Shown here piece by piece: positions 22,124 to 33,630 of a stretch of 64,000 bases of DNA. Position 1 is the stretch's first letter. Each line of letters starts with the position of its first letter. A program made the position numbers and the translations under genes. The DNA comes from Hygrophila difformis (lineage: Eukaryota; Streptophyta; Magnoliopsida; Lamiales; Acanthaceae). The notes below the pieces were generated by a model that was not told the DNA's origin, made no database searches, and saw nothing but the letters and a program-made list of their open reading frames with translations. The stretch spans positions 24,492,068 through 24,556,067 of the forward strand of contig JAOANR010000014.1 of NCBI GenBank assembly GCA_030278955.1, written 5' to 3'.

Positions 22124-22720
22124 TTAGATTTTTATGCCTTCAGGACCTAAACTCCCGGGACCTTGCAACTCTGCTGGCACAAAGGAAATCGGCAAAACAT
22201 AGGCTTGGCGTGAAGTGGACGACGCCAAGCAAAATATAACCAAGGACGATGCGGAACCCGATGACGTTGAAGCGGCTTGGCGTCGTAGGCTCGAAGGCAT
22301 GGACGACGCAAGACGGCTTGCTACTACGTGAGACTCCAAGGGGACGACGCGGAGCTTGGCGTGGTAACTGTGGAGGTTGGCGTCGTAAGGCTGCTGTCGA
22401 GAGTGGTGGTGGAGTTTGAGCTCGCCGGAGGAGGAGAGGTGGTCGGAGGTCCGGCGGGATAATAATTCTAGGGTTTTCCTGATGCTGTTGTTGGTGGATC
22501 TGAAATTGAGGGAGAGCAGCGGCTGTTGGTGGTGGAGTTGGAGTGGCCGGAACTGGTGCTGCGGCGACGCCGTCGATGGAGTATGGGGACGGCAGAGATG
22601 GTGGTGGTGCGGGGCTGTTAGTGCGGAGATGAAGGAGGTGGCCAGAGCAATTGACGTCGGGGAGCTGTTCTCGTCAGGAATGATGGTGGAGAAGGCAGCG
22701 GCGGCACTGGAGATTGACAC
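22124..22720 (-). other. Low-complexity open frame, not recognised (copy B)
   Basis: A 198-residue frame rich in Ser, His, Pro and Ala with the C-terminal motif ELQGPGSLGPEGIKI shared with copy A. The body differs by frame changes from the copy A frame, so no single protein is conserved along its length. Only the last roughly 20 residues look conserved. I do not recognise a family. Confidence 0.3.
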
Positions 22721-23407
22721 AATAAAATGAGGGTTTCCGGCACTTTGGGGTGGCCAGAATTTCAGCTGCGGGAGGCCTGAACGGAGATGAGGATAGTGGC
22801 AGCGGTACGACGCGAAACTTCTTCAGGGGACGACGCTACGACGTGAGGCTCATGATGGAGGTTGGCATCGTAGCGGATGGTGGCTGGCGTCATAGGACAA
22901 CGCGAGACAGTTTGAGGAGCTTGGCGTCGTAACTCGGTGGTGGTGACGCTGGGATCTGGAAGTGGTTGAAGGTTGCCGGAATCGACGACCGGAGGAAGCA
23001 GGGGCGATGGAGCTCGGGAATGGCATCGATAGGGACTGAAATGAGGGATTGGGGTTGTGGATGGCAGTGAGAGACTCGCCGGAGTATTGGGGGTGGACGG
23101 CGAAGGCAGCGGTGGTGAGATCCGGTGGCGTAGGTGACTGGAAATGGAGGCGGGATGGCGGGCTGCCGGAGGACGGCAGGAGCTTGGGACGTATCTGATG
23201 GTCGGGAGAAATGGTTGTTGGGCGGGAGGTTTTGTTGGGCTTCGTCGGAGATGCAGCTTTCAATTCCCGTAACCATTTTTCAATTTTGGGAAGAAGAAGG
23301 CTGGTGGGGCCCGCTGCAATTCAAGTCTACACTTCATTTCAATTTTTTTTTGGTGAAACAGCCTAAAGAGACGAGCAAAGGAAAGGAAAAATACAAAAAA
23401 GAAAAAG

Positions 23408-26400
23408 CTAAATCAAACGAGAGAAGACAGTGCCCTCGGCGTCTTGAGCCAAGAGCACGCCAATATCATCCGGAGGGAAAGCCCAGGTGGTGTAGAAAGC
23501 CTCTGAAGAAGCCGCCCTCTTGGCGAACGCATCCGCCACTTGATTACCTTCACGAAAGACATGTCGAAGCGAGCAGGATCCCATCCCCTGAATGAGACTC
23601 TTCACGTCAGCAATCATCAGCCACAAATGATGGTTCGGACGAGGAGAGCCCAAAATCAACCGTATAACCTCCAATGAGTCCATGTAGCAAGTGTTGATAA
23701 CCACATTCAATTGCATGGCAAGTAGCAGCCCAAATCGGAGCGCAAGGAGCTCCACCTCAAGGATAGATCTTGAGCCTAAGCATCCACTACAAGCACCAAT
23801 CCAATCTCCATTACTACTTCTAAGAACAGCTCCATATCCAGACTTATGATCCAATGCCAAGACACAACCATCCTTGTGTAGAACATTACCACTCACCCCT
23901 TCTTCAATCCAGCGAACTTGATGGACAGATCGACTTCTATGCAGCCGACTTCGCGGTGAACCAGGTGACTACGAAAGCGCTCCGCCTTAGCCAATAAGGA
24001 ATCACGATGGAGGCAACTATCCCGGAAGATCCTGTTGTTGCGCTCACACCATATAATCCATAACAAGGACAAGAAACGAGCACCCCAGGTGTGCCAAGCA
24101 TATTCAAGCCAATGCCGACCATCAAGCAAATTGACGCCCAGAAGCATAGCATGCAAATGAAAACCCCCGCTTTGCCAGACCTGTTCCGCCCAAGAACATA
24201 GAAATAAAGCATGTTTCCAATCATCAATTTGATCACCACATATTGAAACAGTGGAGCCGTGGCCGGGCGATGTTGATGCCTCAACATGTTGCATGGCAAC
24301 GCCCCATGACCGACCAACCATATTAGAACACCAATTTTCTCCGGGATGTGCAGCTTCCACATCCATTTCCATCCCCTTGTCGTCGGTAGATCAAGAGAAA
24401 GCCAGCGATAGCCGGGCTTCACTGTATACACACCATCTATGTTCCCACGCCAACATAAAATATCACCAGTAGCAGGATTGAGAACGGGAGTCGGGGCCAT
24501 TGCAATGCTATGTTTGAGATCTTGAGAGAGCTAGGAGTATAGACCATCCAAGCACCAGTTACCATTAGAAAGAACATCCTGGATTCGGAGATAGACGTCC
24601 TGTGTTGCCACAAATGGTACATGATCGGCCAAACATTGCCCTTGCCACCCAGGCGTGTACCAAAGCGAGCTACTGCCATTCCCGATCCTAATGCCATATG
24701 CTTGCTTGAATACTTCAGCCACCTTGATGAGCATACGCCAAACCTTAGTTCCTCGGTAGTGATCCCGAGGCATAAGGCCTGCCGCCACACCATACTTGCT
24801 CCTAAGAACCGCCACCCATAGTTTGTCAACATTTGTAAGGAAATACCATAGATGCTTGCCTAAAAGAGCCAAATTCATATTCCGACATTGCTTAATGCCC
24901 AAACCTCCAAGCTGACGAGGAAGAGTCACGTTTTCCCATTTAACAAGGTGCAAACCCTCCCTTCCGAGCCCTTCCAAAACCACCTACGCACAATCTTATC
25001 AATATTATTACAGACACTTATAGGGAACATGTGTGCCTGCATGATGCAGATGGGCAACGCATTGAGCACAGCCCGAGCAAGTGTAATTCGCCCAGCCTTA
25101 TTGAGCAAGAAGGACGCCCAGCTTGACAGTCGCGCCTCCACCCTTTGAACCAGACCATCAAAATGTGCTTTACGTAGCCGCCCATGAATTATAGGAAAAC
25201 CAAGATATGTTCCAAGATTGTCGACAACTGTGACACCCATTAGAAGCTCCAACAGGTTCCGCTGGGCAGCCGCAGCATGGGGTGAGCAGAAAGCACTAGA
25301 TTTTTCGGCGTTCATATGAAGACCGGATCGCGAACCAAATCTGTCCAATATAGCAGCCATGCAACGAATACTCCCCTCTTCCAATTCAGTGCAAAATATA
25401 AGGTCATCAGCAAACATGAGATGAGAAATTCCAACCCCATCCTGGCTAAGTTTGATTGGCTTCCAAGTACCTAAGTTCAACGATTCAAGGATGGTGCGGG
25501 ACAATTTTTCCATCACGATAACGAAAAGATAAGGCGATAGACGATCGCCTTGCCTTAGACCCCGTTGAGCCTTAATATTCCCAATGGGTGACCCATTCCA
25601 CAGAATAGAAAAGCTCGCGGAGGACACACACTCCATAATAAGCTCCCGGCAGGTGGCTGGAATCTCAAGATCAATTAAGCAATCATCCAGGAACTGCCAA
25701 TTTACCATGTCGAACGCCTTGGTGAGGTCAATTTTGATGATAGAAGCATTGGCGGATGCGCGGGGACACTCCAGAGTAGAAACAATTTCTTGCAAAAGTA
25801 AGGCATTGTCCGCAGTACCCATTCCCGGCAAGAATGCAGACTGATAAGGACCAATCACTTCACACAAAATAGGATGGAGACGTCGAACCAGGATCTTAGT
25901 AATAACTTTGAATGCAACATTACAAAGAGTAAGGGGGCGGAACTGCTTCAAGGACCGCGGCACATCCACTTTAGGTAACAGACACAAGAGAGCATGAGCA
26001 ATACCAGTTAGTAGCTTGCGCTGAACAGCAGCTTCCAGAACAAAGTTTACCATTGGCCCCTTAAGACTATCCCAATATTCTTTAAAAAATCCCGCAGGGA
26101 AACCATCCGGCCCCGGGGCCGTGAAAGATTTCATAGAGTGCATGGCAGAGTCTACCTCATCCTCATTCACCGGGAGAGCCAAATTCTGCTTGTGTAATGG
26201 CGAGATAGCATGCAATTTATGTAGATCCTCCCTAATTAGACCAGGCTGAGGGGCGGCAGTCATTGAGGTAAAATACTCAATGGCATGTGACTGCAAAATA
26301 TCCTGATTGTCCTCCCATCGCCCATCCTCCATTTGAAGCCCATAGATTTTATTGCGCTTCCTATGGATTTTGGTCTTAGCATGGAAATATTGCGTGTTCC

Positions 26401-27472
26401 GTCCCCAACTCTCACCATGAGTCTCTAGATTTTTGATACCACATCAACTCCTCTTGAGCAAGAACGTCTGTAAGCTCCCTTTTAACTTCATCATAAGTTC
26501 TCCAAAGCCAAGCCGAATCGACACGCACAAGACGTTTTTCAATCCCTGCAAGCCGATTCTTAAGTTTGCGCTTCCTCTCCCGGATATTACCAAAGATCTC
26601 TTTATTAAAATCCAGCGATTTGGCGCGGATCTCATCAATCAAGTGGATAAAATTCCCATCCCCCTCCTAATGGCATTTAGCAATGACATCTTTATATTGA
26701 GCATGCTCCGCCCACATGCATTCCCATCGGAAAGGTCGTGGAACATTAATAGCTGGAGAACCGCCGCACAGGAGCTTCAAGGGGCAATGGTCGGAACCAA
26801 CCCGAGGCAAGTGCAGCAGACGACCATCCTCAAAGAAAGTTTCCCAAGCAATGTTGACCATGGCTCGATCCAGGCATTTACAAATACGACGCCTAGCCCC
26901 GCCATCCTGGTCCATGTGAACTCAGGACCGATCGTGTTAATAGGCATGAGATGGCAAGTATCAAACACTCCCCGCAATCCAGCCGCCCTATCTGCCAGAT
27001 AAACTCCACCAGTAACTTCCGTCTCACACGCGATTTCATTCCAATCTCCCAGCACCACCCATGGGATATCTATGTTAGAGGTAATATCCGCTAGGGTTTC
27101 CCAGTTAGGTCTCCGACGCAGATAGTTTGGATTAGCATAAAGAGCAGTAACCGCCCATCGGCGAGTTCCCTTAACAATTTCCAATGTGATCATTCGATCA
27201 TGGACATACTTCACATCAATCAGGCAGTTCAGATTCATCGCTTTCAAGATCCATAACCCTCCTCCCATGCCTAGTGCTTCTTGAATAGCAACTGAGACAT
27301 AGCCCAACCGAATGAAAAAAGAACGCAATCTAGAAAACTGACCTCTCGGCTTCATAACACAAAGAATGGCTGGTCTATGATCTCGAATAAGATCACTCAT
27401 CCATCTTTGTGCAGTACGACTCATCAAGCCACACACATTCCGCGCTATAATAGTAAAGTTTGAAAAATCCAT
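23408..27472 (-). pseudogene. LINE ORF2: endonuclease, reverse transcriptase, RNase H, frame-broken
   Basis: The start is near 27472. The endonuclease covers 27472-26667 with GDWNEI and, after a frameshift near 26910, the VGSDHCPL motif. The residue expected to be the catalytic Glu reads Lys (ILCVMKPRG). A linker with LAQEELMWYQKSRDSW ends at a stop near 26412. The reverse transcriptase is open for 468 residues (26332-24926), with APGPDGFPAGFFKEYW, QRGLRQGDRLSPYLF and the catalytic FADD at 25403-25414. Further frameshifts follow near 24950, 24500 and 23900. The C-terminal RNase H (23896-23408) keeps all four acidic positions, in HKDGC, EVELLAL, YMDSLEV and QVADAFA. The RNase H end is a feature of one plant L1 group. 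Multiple breaks mean no active enzyme. Confidence 0.9.
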
Positions 27473-27505
27473 AATAATAGATAAGAGGCCGAACGTCGCG
27501 ACTTA

Positions 27506-28945
27506 CTAGACACTAGCATCATTGGCATCCGCCGAATTATCCTCCTCCTTGAAATCCATATCATCTTGCAAGGGCGAGAATCTGCTGGCATGATGATGAT
27601 CCTCCGAGGTTTGAGAGGCAACATCATCATGGTCCTCCACCCTTTGTCTTTTAGCCACCTGTTTAGAAGTCCTCATTGTCCCAGTTTTAGTTGTCGGGAC
27701 AATTGCCAATGCCAGGGATTGAGCAGCATCATCTTGATGGATAGCAGCCACCCTCCTACTACACCCCGATTCCCTATCCTTTCGTGCAGTACTGGAACCC
27801 GATTCATCATAAGCTTCCTTGCAGTGTGAAGGCTCAGGATAATCAGGCTTTTCCTCAACAACTGCCTTGGGAGCTTCATCACCACGAGCTGGTGCAGCGT
27901 CAGGCACCTCACCCGTGGGTGGAGCGACGCCCATCGGCTTCCTTGGCCTATTACGCCTACGGACCACTACCATCCAATCTCCAAAAACTGGCTCGCCCAC
28001 CTTCTCCGACAGTGCATCAGGAGTAAGTGATACTCCGGCATCAATAGAGGTGCCTGCAACCCCCTCTTTATCCACTGTTTCATCAACCACCTTTGCTTTA
28101 CCCGCATCCCGAGCATCAGGCACAACATTTGGAGCATGAGTGCAATCCCGTTCAAAATGGCCATAGCGCCCACACTTAGTACAAATTAAATGTAAACCTT
28201 CATATGCGACATGAATTCAATAGCCATTAACACATAACTTCCCAACCACCGGCCGAGCAAGGTCGAGTGCAATGCACACCCTGGCGAATCGACCTTTAGA
28301 TGAATCATGGGTGCTTGAATCAAACTTAATGAGTTCTCCCAATCCGGAAGCAATAGCCCACAGGATGTCCTCTCTATAACGATGCATAGGGAGGCCATTC
28401 AATCTAGCCCAAACAAACGTCTTATTCACTTGTGTCATACTCGGATCAAATTCCCGGGTCCATGGCATGACCGCGAGATAGTGATCGAAGAGCATCCAAG
28501 GGCCTCCATTTACCACTTTCTCGCGATCCGCAGCAGAACAAAACATGACAATAAAGCAACCATGTCCGACGTCAATTAGATCCATGGAGCCCTACGGCTT
28601 CCACATACGTTTAAGCCTATCCTGCATAGTCAAGTATCCGACAGTTGTCCCAAGCAACTTGATAACCAACGCCTCTGTCCATGGTAAACTTGCCTCAATA
28701 TCTAAGTCATCATCAATAACAAAGTCAGGAAGGGATGGATTATTATCTACAAAACTCATTCGGATTAGTTTCTCAGCGAGAAGATCACACCTCGGTTTCG
28801 GATGCGACTCAGGAATATCAGTCTCCATCTTGTCGTTGGCCAGTACCGGTGCGAAAGTTGGTGACTTTCCGCCGGGATCATGCAATGGCGCGGTGGGAGG
28901 CGGAGGCGCCGCGGTGGAGTCATGAGAAACCTTAGTCATATTCAT
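27506..28945 (-). pseudogene. LINE ORF1 (nucleic-acid binding protein), two in-frame stops
   Basis: One continuous frame starting at ATG 28945 (MNMTKVSHDS) and ending at TAG near 27506, interrupted by TAG at 28592-28594 and TGA at 28217-28219. After a Pro-rich start comes a DUF4283-like domain (LPWTEALVIKLLG, then GCFIVMFCSAADREKVVNGG and MPWTREFDP). A zinc knuckle follows just after the second stop, CTKCGRYGHFERDC (C-x2-C-x4-H-x4-C). The last third is an acidic and basic low-complexity tail. Plant L1 ORF1 proteins bind element RNA in the ribonucleoprotein particle. The two stops make this copy inactive. Confidence 0.88.
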
Positions 28946-28949
28946 AGTT

Positions 28950-29071
28950 CTTCATTCCAGGGAGCAAGGACTGATCGAAATTCCTGAAGCGCCGGAGCTT
29001 CATCTTCGGCCGAGATATTGGTCTCATCCGGCTGGGAGGATAATAAGTGTTCAGTTGCATCCTGAAGAAGT
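28950..29071. other. Junction between the LINE and the PMD gene relic
   Basis: Short spacer that still translates on the minus strand in fragments similar in style to the downstream end of the PMD gene. Nothing further is recognised. Confidence 0.4.
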
Positions 29072-32000
29072 TCAGATTGCGTACCTGGAAAAGGAATGAA
29101 TGAGAATTGTAGAAAAACTGATATGATAAGATATAAAAAGATATGGCTGGTTTATACCTATTTTCGCCTGTGACGAGGCTAGAACTGCAGCAGCATTAGA
29201 GAGCCTCATCTCATCATCCAAAGAGGAACCAGCGGCAGGAGTTCCCGGATTAGTCGGATCAGTAGGGACCAACGAAGCGCCGGGTGAGGATCCCAACTTT
29301 GCAATAACGGGACGAACCTTATTCATAAGGGTATGGGTTTTAGCCCACCCCCTTGAAAAATGTCGATGACTTCCTCATTAATATTGGATCTCATGGAGAT
29401 GTATCCCATCTCTTTTTGAAGAGTGGCAAGCTTCTGTTTTGGAGTCTGAGCTGATTGGTGAAGCTACTTAACGGTACGTTTCAGGTGGGTCGATTCTTTT
29501 TCCAACTCGGCCAAAGTAACCTTCAATTCCTTTTTTCGGCACTGAAGTCGGGCAATTTCTGACTGAGTCTCAGCAAGTTCTCCTGTGTACTTAAGCTTAA
29601 GGGTATCATTCCTTGATAACTTTTCCATACATCCTTGGTAATTGGCTGTGTGATTATTAAATTCCTCTTGATGAATAGTAAGAACAACTTGTTCATCTTC
29701 AAGTTTTCTACGAGCAGCCAAGACGCCAGCAAGTTCTAAGTCCAAGCGTTAGGTAAAATGAGAAGTAGCTCGAAGAAGTTCCTCTAAACCTAGAGAAACT
29801 AGTTCTTCAAGAAATTCTGATCGATATAAGATATGAGCAGGAGAATTGGCTTCGGATGAACAAAAATCAAGTCCGATTTACCGGTGACCAAATGGTATAG
29901 TTCACCCAAACAATCCCCTAGATGATTCGAATAATCCGGTTGGGGAATTGGTAAAACATGGGAGAAAAACTCTTCCAAAGTTTTTTTATCTAGAAGAGGT
30001 GAACCAGGTGTCATTACAACAGATAATGTTCCTTTTTGCCGAATACGAGTTCTTTCCTCGTGGGCAGCAATGGCACAAGACAATAGTCGAATAGCAGTTT
30101 AAGTTTCGGCCGAATCAAGAAGGCTGTCCTGGAGATTTAGCACTAGTTCGGCCTCGGATGGGTGAATAGGCCTAGTGGAATGGGGGCCTTCGATCGGATC
30201 AATGGTAACACGAGTCGTCGACTCAGTTATAACCTCCTGGCCAGAGGATGTATAAAGGGAGGATTGAATAATATCTTGGTCCACGAACGGATCAGTCAAG
30301 CCTGGATGAGGATTAGATCCTGATTCGGCCATTGGGAAGCCCAAGATAGATTGGCCGACAGGGCGATAGATGGAACAGAGGGCGAAACGACTGTAGTTTC
30401 ATCAATTGGGCCCAGTACAGAGTGAGCGGTAGTGGTAGTTGCGGGAACACGCTCCCCGGAAGGTTGGTAATGCACTTCCTCTAGATCAGACGAATGGGTA
30501 AGAGAAGCCAACATGGCCAAAGAATCCAGAGGCTGGTGGGTCTGCGAAAAAATAGATATCAGAAACAATATCGGCCGAAATGCCAAGTGCAATCAGAAGA
30601 AAATAAGAATCAAGAGAATACCTGATCTGACGTAGTAGTCGACCTTGGGAGAGGCGAACGGGTCGATCGCCTCTAAGTCTTTGGGGGAGGATCATTATCC
30701 GAACTAACTGAGCTCGGGGTGTTTTGTTTTCGGCCAGGAGTTGTAGCAACAGAAGCAGAAACAGATGAGGAAGACTGGCGGATGATAGGAGCCGAAATAA
30801 TTTTCTTCGGTTCTATTCCCAGAAAGAGAATGAGTTAAAACCAAAGATATAAATAGGAGAGAATTTAGAACATAGAAAACAAGAGAGCGTACTGGGTTGA
30901 AAAACCGAAGGATCGTCTTCCTGAGAAGGATGACCACGGGAAGATTCGATAGCGGGAAGCATCATGATATCCGGAAAACCATGATCTGTCAAGTACGCTC
31001 TCAAGTCAACATTAAGGTATGCCTGAACTACGTTACCCCACCAGACATCAAAGCGACTTGTTGAGAACCCCAGGCGGATGTCAAAAGAGCGAACCTCGAA
31101 ATCCCGGATACGTATAGCCCATGTTGTACAAGAGTTATGACTTTCAGATGGATCCTGACCTTTGTTATCCTTATTATATCGATCCGGGTGATTTTGATAA
31201 GCAAAACCAAGTCCTGGTAAAACCAGGTTGGCGACTGACCAAATGCGGGTTGCATATTTCAAAAGGGATAGAGTGATTGGGAGACACTGACGAAGATCCA
31301 TAGAAAATGTGGCGAGGGACGATACAGACATTCCAAACTTGAGCCACGACTTTCGATAAAGGTCGGACAAAAGGAGGAGTGGCGATAGCTAAAACCCAAT
31401 TACTATCTATACCACTATAAGTGTAATTAGAAAAAGTGACAGTGGATGATTGGTTCATGAAATAATAGATCCATCGAGTTATAGTCATGTCAGGGAGAGA
31501 AACCTCAAATAGATCGTTACTTGAAGGAGGCATGGTGATCGGTGTCTTATCGCCAAGGCCAGAAAATGGCCATTTTCCCAACCCATAACCTAGGCCGAAA
31601 TACCTGCATAAAGGTGAGCTCAAGAAAAAATTGGCCAAAGCATACGAGTGGCTTCAATAAGTTCACAAGCTAAAGGGTAAACTTCGAGGATTACTTACTT
31701 AGCCAGAGAACATCAAAAGTACCGACTAAGCAGATTCGTCATAAAGGCCAGAGGTTCTCGCTTATGAAGTTCAGAGGACAATGGATCGCTACAATAATGT
31801 GTGATCCAGTTAATGTAAGTATGCTTCGACTCGAACCCAGTGTTAGCTTGTGTCGGCTTCACACGACCATAAACTCCTAAGCTGTTTTTCCCAAGAGAAG
31901 GCAGGCCGAGAAGAAGTTTGACGTCTTGGGTAGTAGGAGTCATGATACCCCAGGGAAAGCAAAAACAATTTACAGAAGAATTCCATAAGCACAATAACGC

Positions 32001-32370
32001 TAATATAGGTCGAAGGTCGAAGGAAAACTTCTTAACACTGAAGGTAGCCAGTTGCCCAACACCTGCCGCCGACCAGACGACCTGACAATGAGGCTGAACA
32101 TGGATGTACCGGTCTGTATACTCCAAAGGTACTGTCGACCAAGCATTCAGAGAAAAGGCAAAAACTTTTGGGAAAACCATTCATCGAGAAGAGGAATCGT
32201 CTTCTTGCCAAATATCCATGTGGCACAAGCCTCTGCTTCAATAGAAGTCACTAGAGGGCAAATAGTGGAAGGTCGTCCTCCGTGAGGCGCATGGCAGTAC
32301 GATCAGCAAAGGTCTCCTCAATACTTGCAATCTTGGAAGAAGAGGGAGAAAGGGTCGTCCGCGCCATCAC
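29072..32370 (-). pseudogene. Plant mobile domain (PMD) gene relic with coiled-coil C-terminal part
   Basis: The probable start is ATG at about 32367 (MARTTLSPSSSK). The PMD region is clear at 32180-31713, with QLATFSVKKFSFDLRPILALL and WGIMTPTTQDVKLLLGLP, and goes on in another frame through about 31638-31174. A later block contains FDVWWGNVVQAYLN (around 31050). Downstream are low-complexity pieces (30592-30099) and a coiled coil (29745-29464). Frames change repeatedly; some breaks may be introns, as in related multi-exon genes, others are clear disruptions. PMD proteins occur both as cellular silencing factors (MAIN/MAIL group) and inside retrotransposons. The long coiled-coil tail and location favour a transposon-borne copy. 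Its upstream region is separated from it by an 18-kb insertion at 32598. Confidence 0.7.
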
Positions 32371-33256
32371 TAAGTTGGAGATTACAGTAGGAAACGGAAG
32401 TTTTTCAGGAGAGAAGACGAAGAAGGAAGTAAGAGAATCGGAAAGGAAAAGACTTGGGGTTAAAGAAGTAACGTAAAGAGGCGAGTTGAAAAGATAGGTA
32501 ATGATGGTTGCATAGTCCACGAGATACGAGAAATAAAGGTAATTGCAGCCGGATACCTCAGAGGGAAAATGTAGGTTTGAATTACTTGGGTCACTTCTGT
32601 AACACCCCGGATTTGATAACCCAGGCCGAGGTGTCACCGCCGCACCTCCCTAGCAAGACACGGTTTCTCCGAGCTTGCTAAAGAGATGCAAGGCTATAGG
32701 TGTTGGAAAAAGTCTTAAAAGTAAGTCCGGAATTACTTAAAAATAATAATGTAGTATCATCATACATGATAAAAATAAATAGTTGCAGCGGAAATTTAAA
32801 TATGGGCCGACATGGCCAAAACTCGGGTCAACAAGCCCGTATGCAAGTCATGTAAAATAAATAACTAAATGTCCAAAGTAATCCCCCGATGCATGATCAT
32901 GCTCCGTACTCTGTAATGGAAAAATAAACAACAGGTTTTATCAGTATATAAAATACTGAGTAAGTTACTTCCTAACGTAACGATAAAGGGGTTTTAAAAA
33001 GATTATTTAATTAATTTAAAACTTATACTTTTACTCAGGCTTAAATTTAAATATTAAAAATTCGTAATCTTACTTCCCGCGGAAAACATGATTTATTTAT
33101 TCAAGACGAGAACACAAAATTTAGAGACATAATTTAAAAGCGTAATTTAAATGCATAATTTAGAAACATGGTAAATAGGATTTAAGCATAATTCAACGCT
33201 CACACAAGTCTTTTATATTTTTATCCCGTCGACTAAGAAGAGGACACCACACAAGG

Positions 33257-33630
33257 GAGATCACTAACGAGGCAATCTCAATAGTCGTAACCAGATAGCC
33301 GGTGAACCGGTGGCCGCAGCCCTATCAGTATTGACTGCCGTTTTGGCGAGCCATGTATATCTACCGTCAATTTGACAGGCGTGTATATCAACTGTCATTT
33401 GACAGGCCTTTCAAGCGGTTTCACTGCCACTCGGGCAGGCCGTGTATTTCCCACTGCCGATTTGGCAGGCCATGTGCACAACTGCCGTTTTGGCATAGTA
33501 AGGAGATCACTAACGAGGCAATCTCAATAATCGTAGGACCACTAACGAGGCAGTCCAAATAAAGCGCAGCGCGCGAGATCACTAACGAGGCAATCTCAGA
33601 TAGTAAGGAGACCACTAACGAGGCAGTGTC
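33257..33630. repeat. Five hairpins with constant 13-base loop and changing stems
   Basis: Loop CACTAACGAGGCA is identical in all five. Stems: GAGAT/ATCTC (33257-33279), GAGAT/ATCTC (33503-33525), GGAC/GTCC (33536-33556), GAGAT/ATCTC (33575-33597), GAGAC/GTGTC (33608-33630; GTCTC in the partner LTR, so fully paired there). Both sides change together. The matching array in the other LTR is at 38697-39070. Confidence 0.8.
33335..33495. repeat. Array of small CTGCC/GGCAG hairpins
   Basis: Between the first and second members of the 13-base-loop array lie six units of the form ACTGYC, 4-5 bases, GRCAGGC. Clear stems are CTGTC/GACAG at 33392-33405, CTGCC/GGCAG at 33424-33438 and 33454-33468, and TGCC/GGCA at 33483-33495. 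The change from T-A to C-G occurs on both arms. The loops differ in sequence. Confidence 0.75.

Larger units (their letters stand above)
18174..23342 (-). repeat. Putative 5' LTR (minus strand) of a Tat-like element, containing duplicated block copy B
   Basis: The boundary at 18174 is set by the primer site. The part 19545-23342 matches copy A minus its insertions; 18174-19544 has no partner in the window, as expected if the partner lies left of position 1. Segments near 18540-18660 repeat TTCTAAGAAAGCAATTAAAA, and 19100-19150 repeats AAGAAAGCATTTAAAA. The minus-strand TATA box at 22025-22032, the palindrome array and the unrecognised frame 22124-22720 all lie in it. Read as an LTR it would be over 5 kb, long but within the range known for Tat elements. 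The right end is uncertain because a LINE interrupts it. Confidence 0.5.
23343..28949 (-). mobile_element. L1-type LINE retrotransposon, decayed
   Basis: Read on the minus strand it has ORF1 (DUF4283-like plus zinc knuckle), ORF2 (endonuclease, reverse transcriptase, zinc-binding region, RNase H) and a poly-A tail, seen as T-rich sequence at about 23343-23351. Flanks CTTCATTTCA (23332-23341) and CTTCATTCCA (28950-28959) could be a target duplication with one mismatch. However, copy A shows that the original DNA right of this site (GATTAGTTTTAG) is missing beyond the LINE, so a rearrangement must also have happened. Confidence 0.9.

Noticed and set aside
23134..23595. Plus-strand 153-residue frame across the LINE tail
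   Set aside because: It spans the junction between copy B and the antisense of the LINE RNase H region, so it is a chance frame.
33257..33630. CRISPR-like array of regularly repeated units
   Set aside because: Spacing is irregular, the stems vary, there are no unique spacers, and the setting is a plant LTR.
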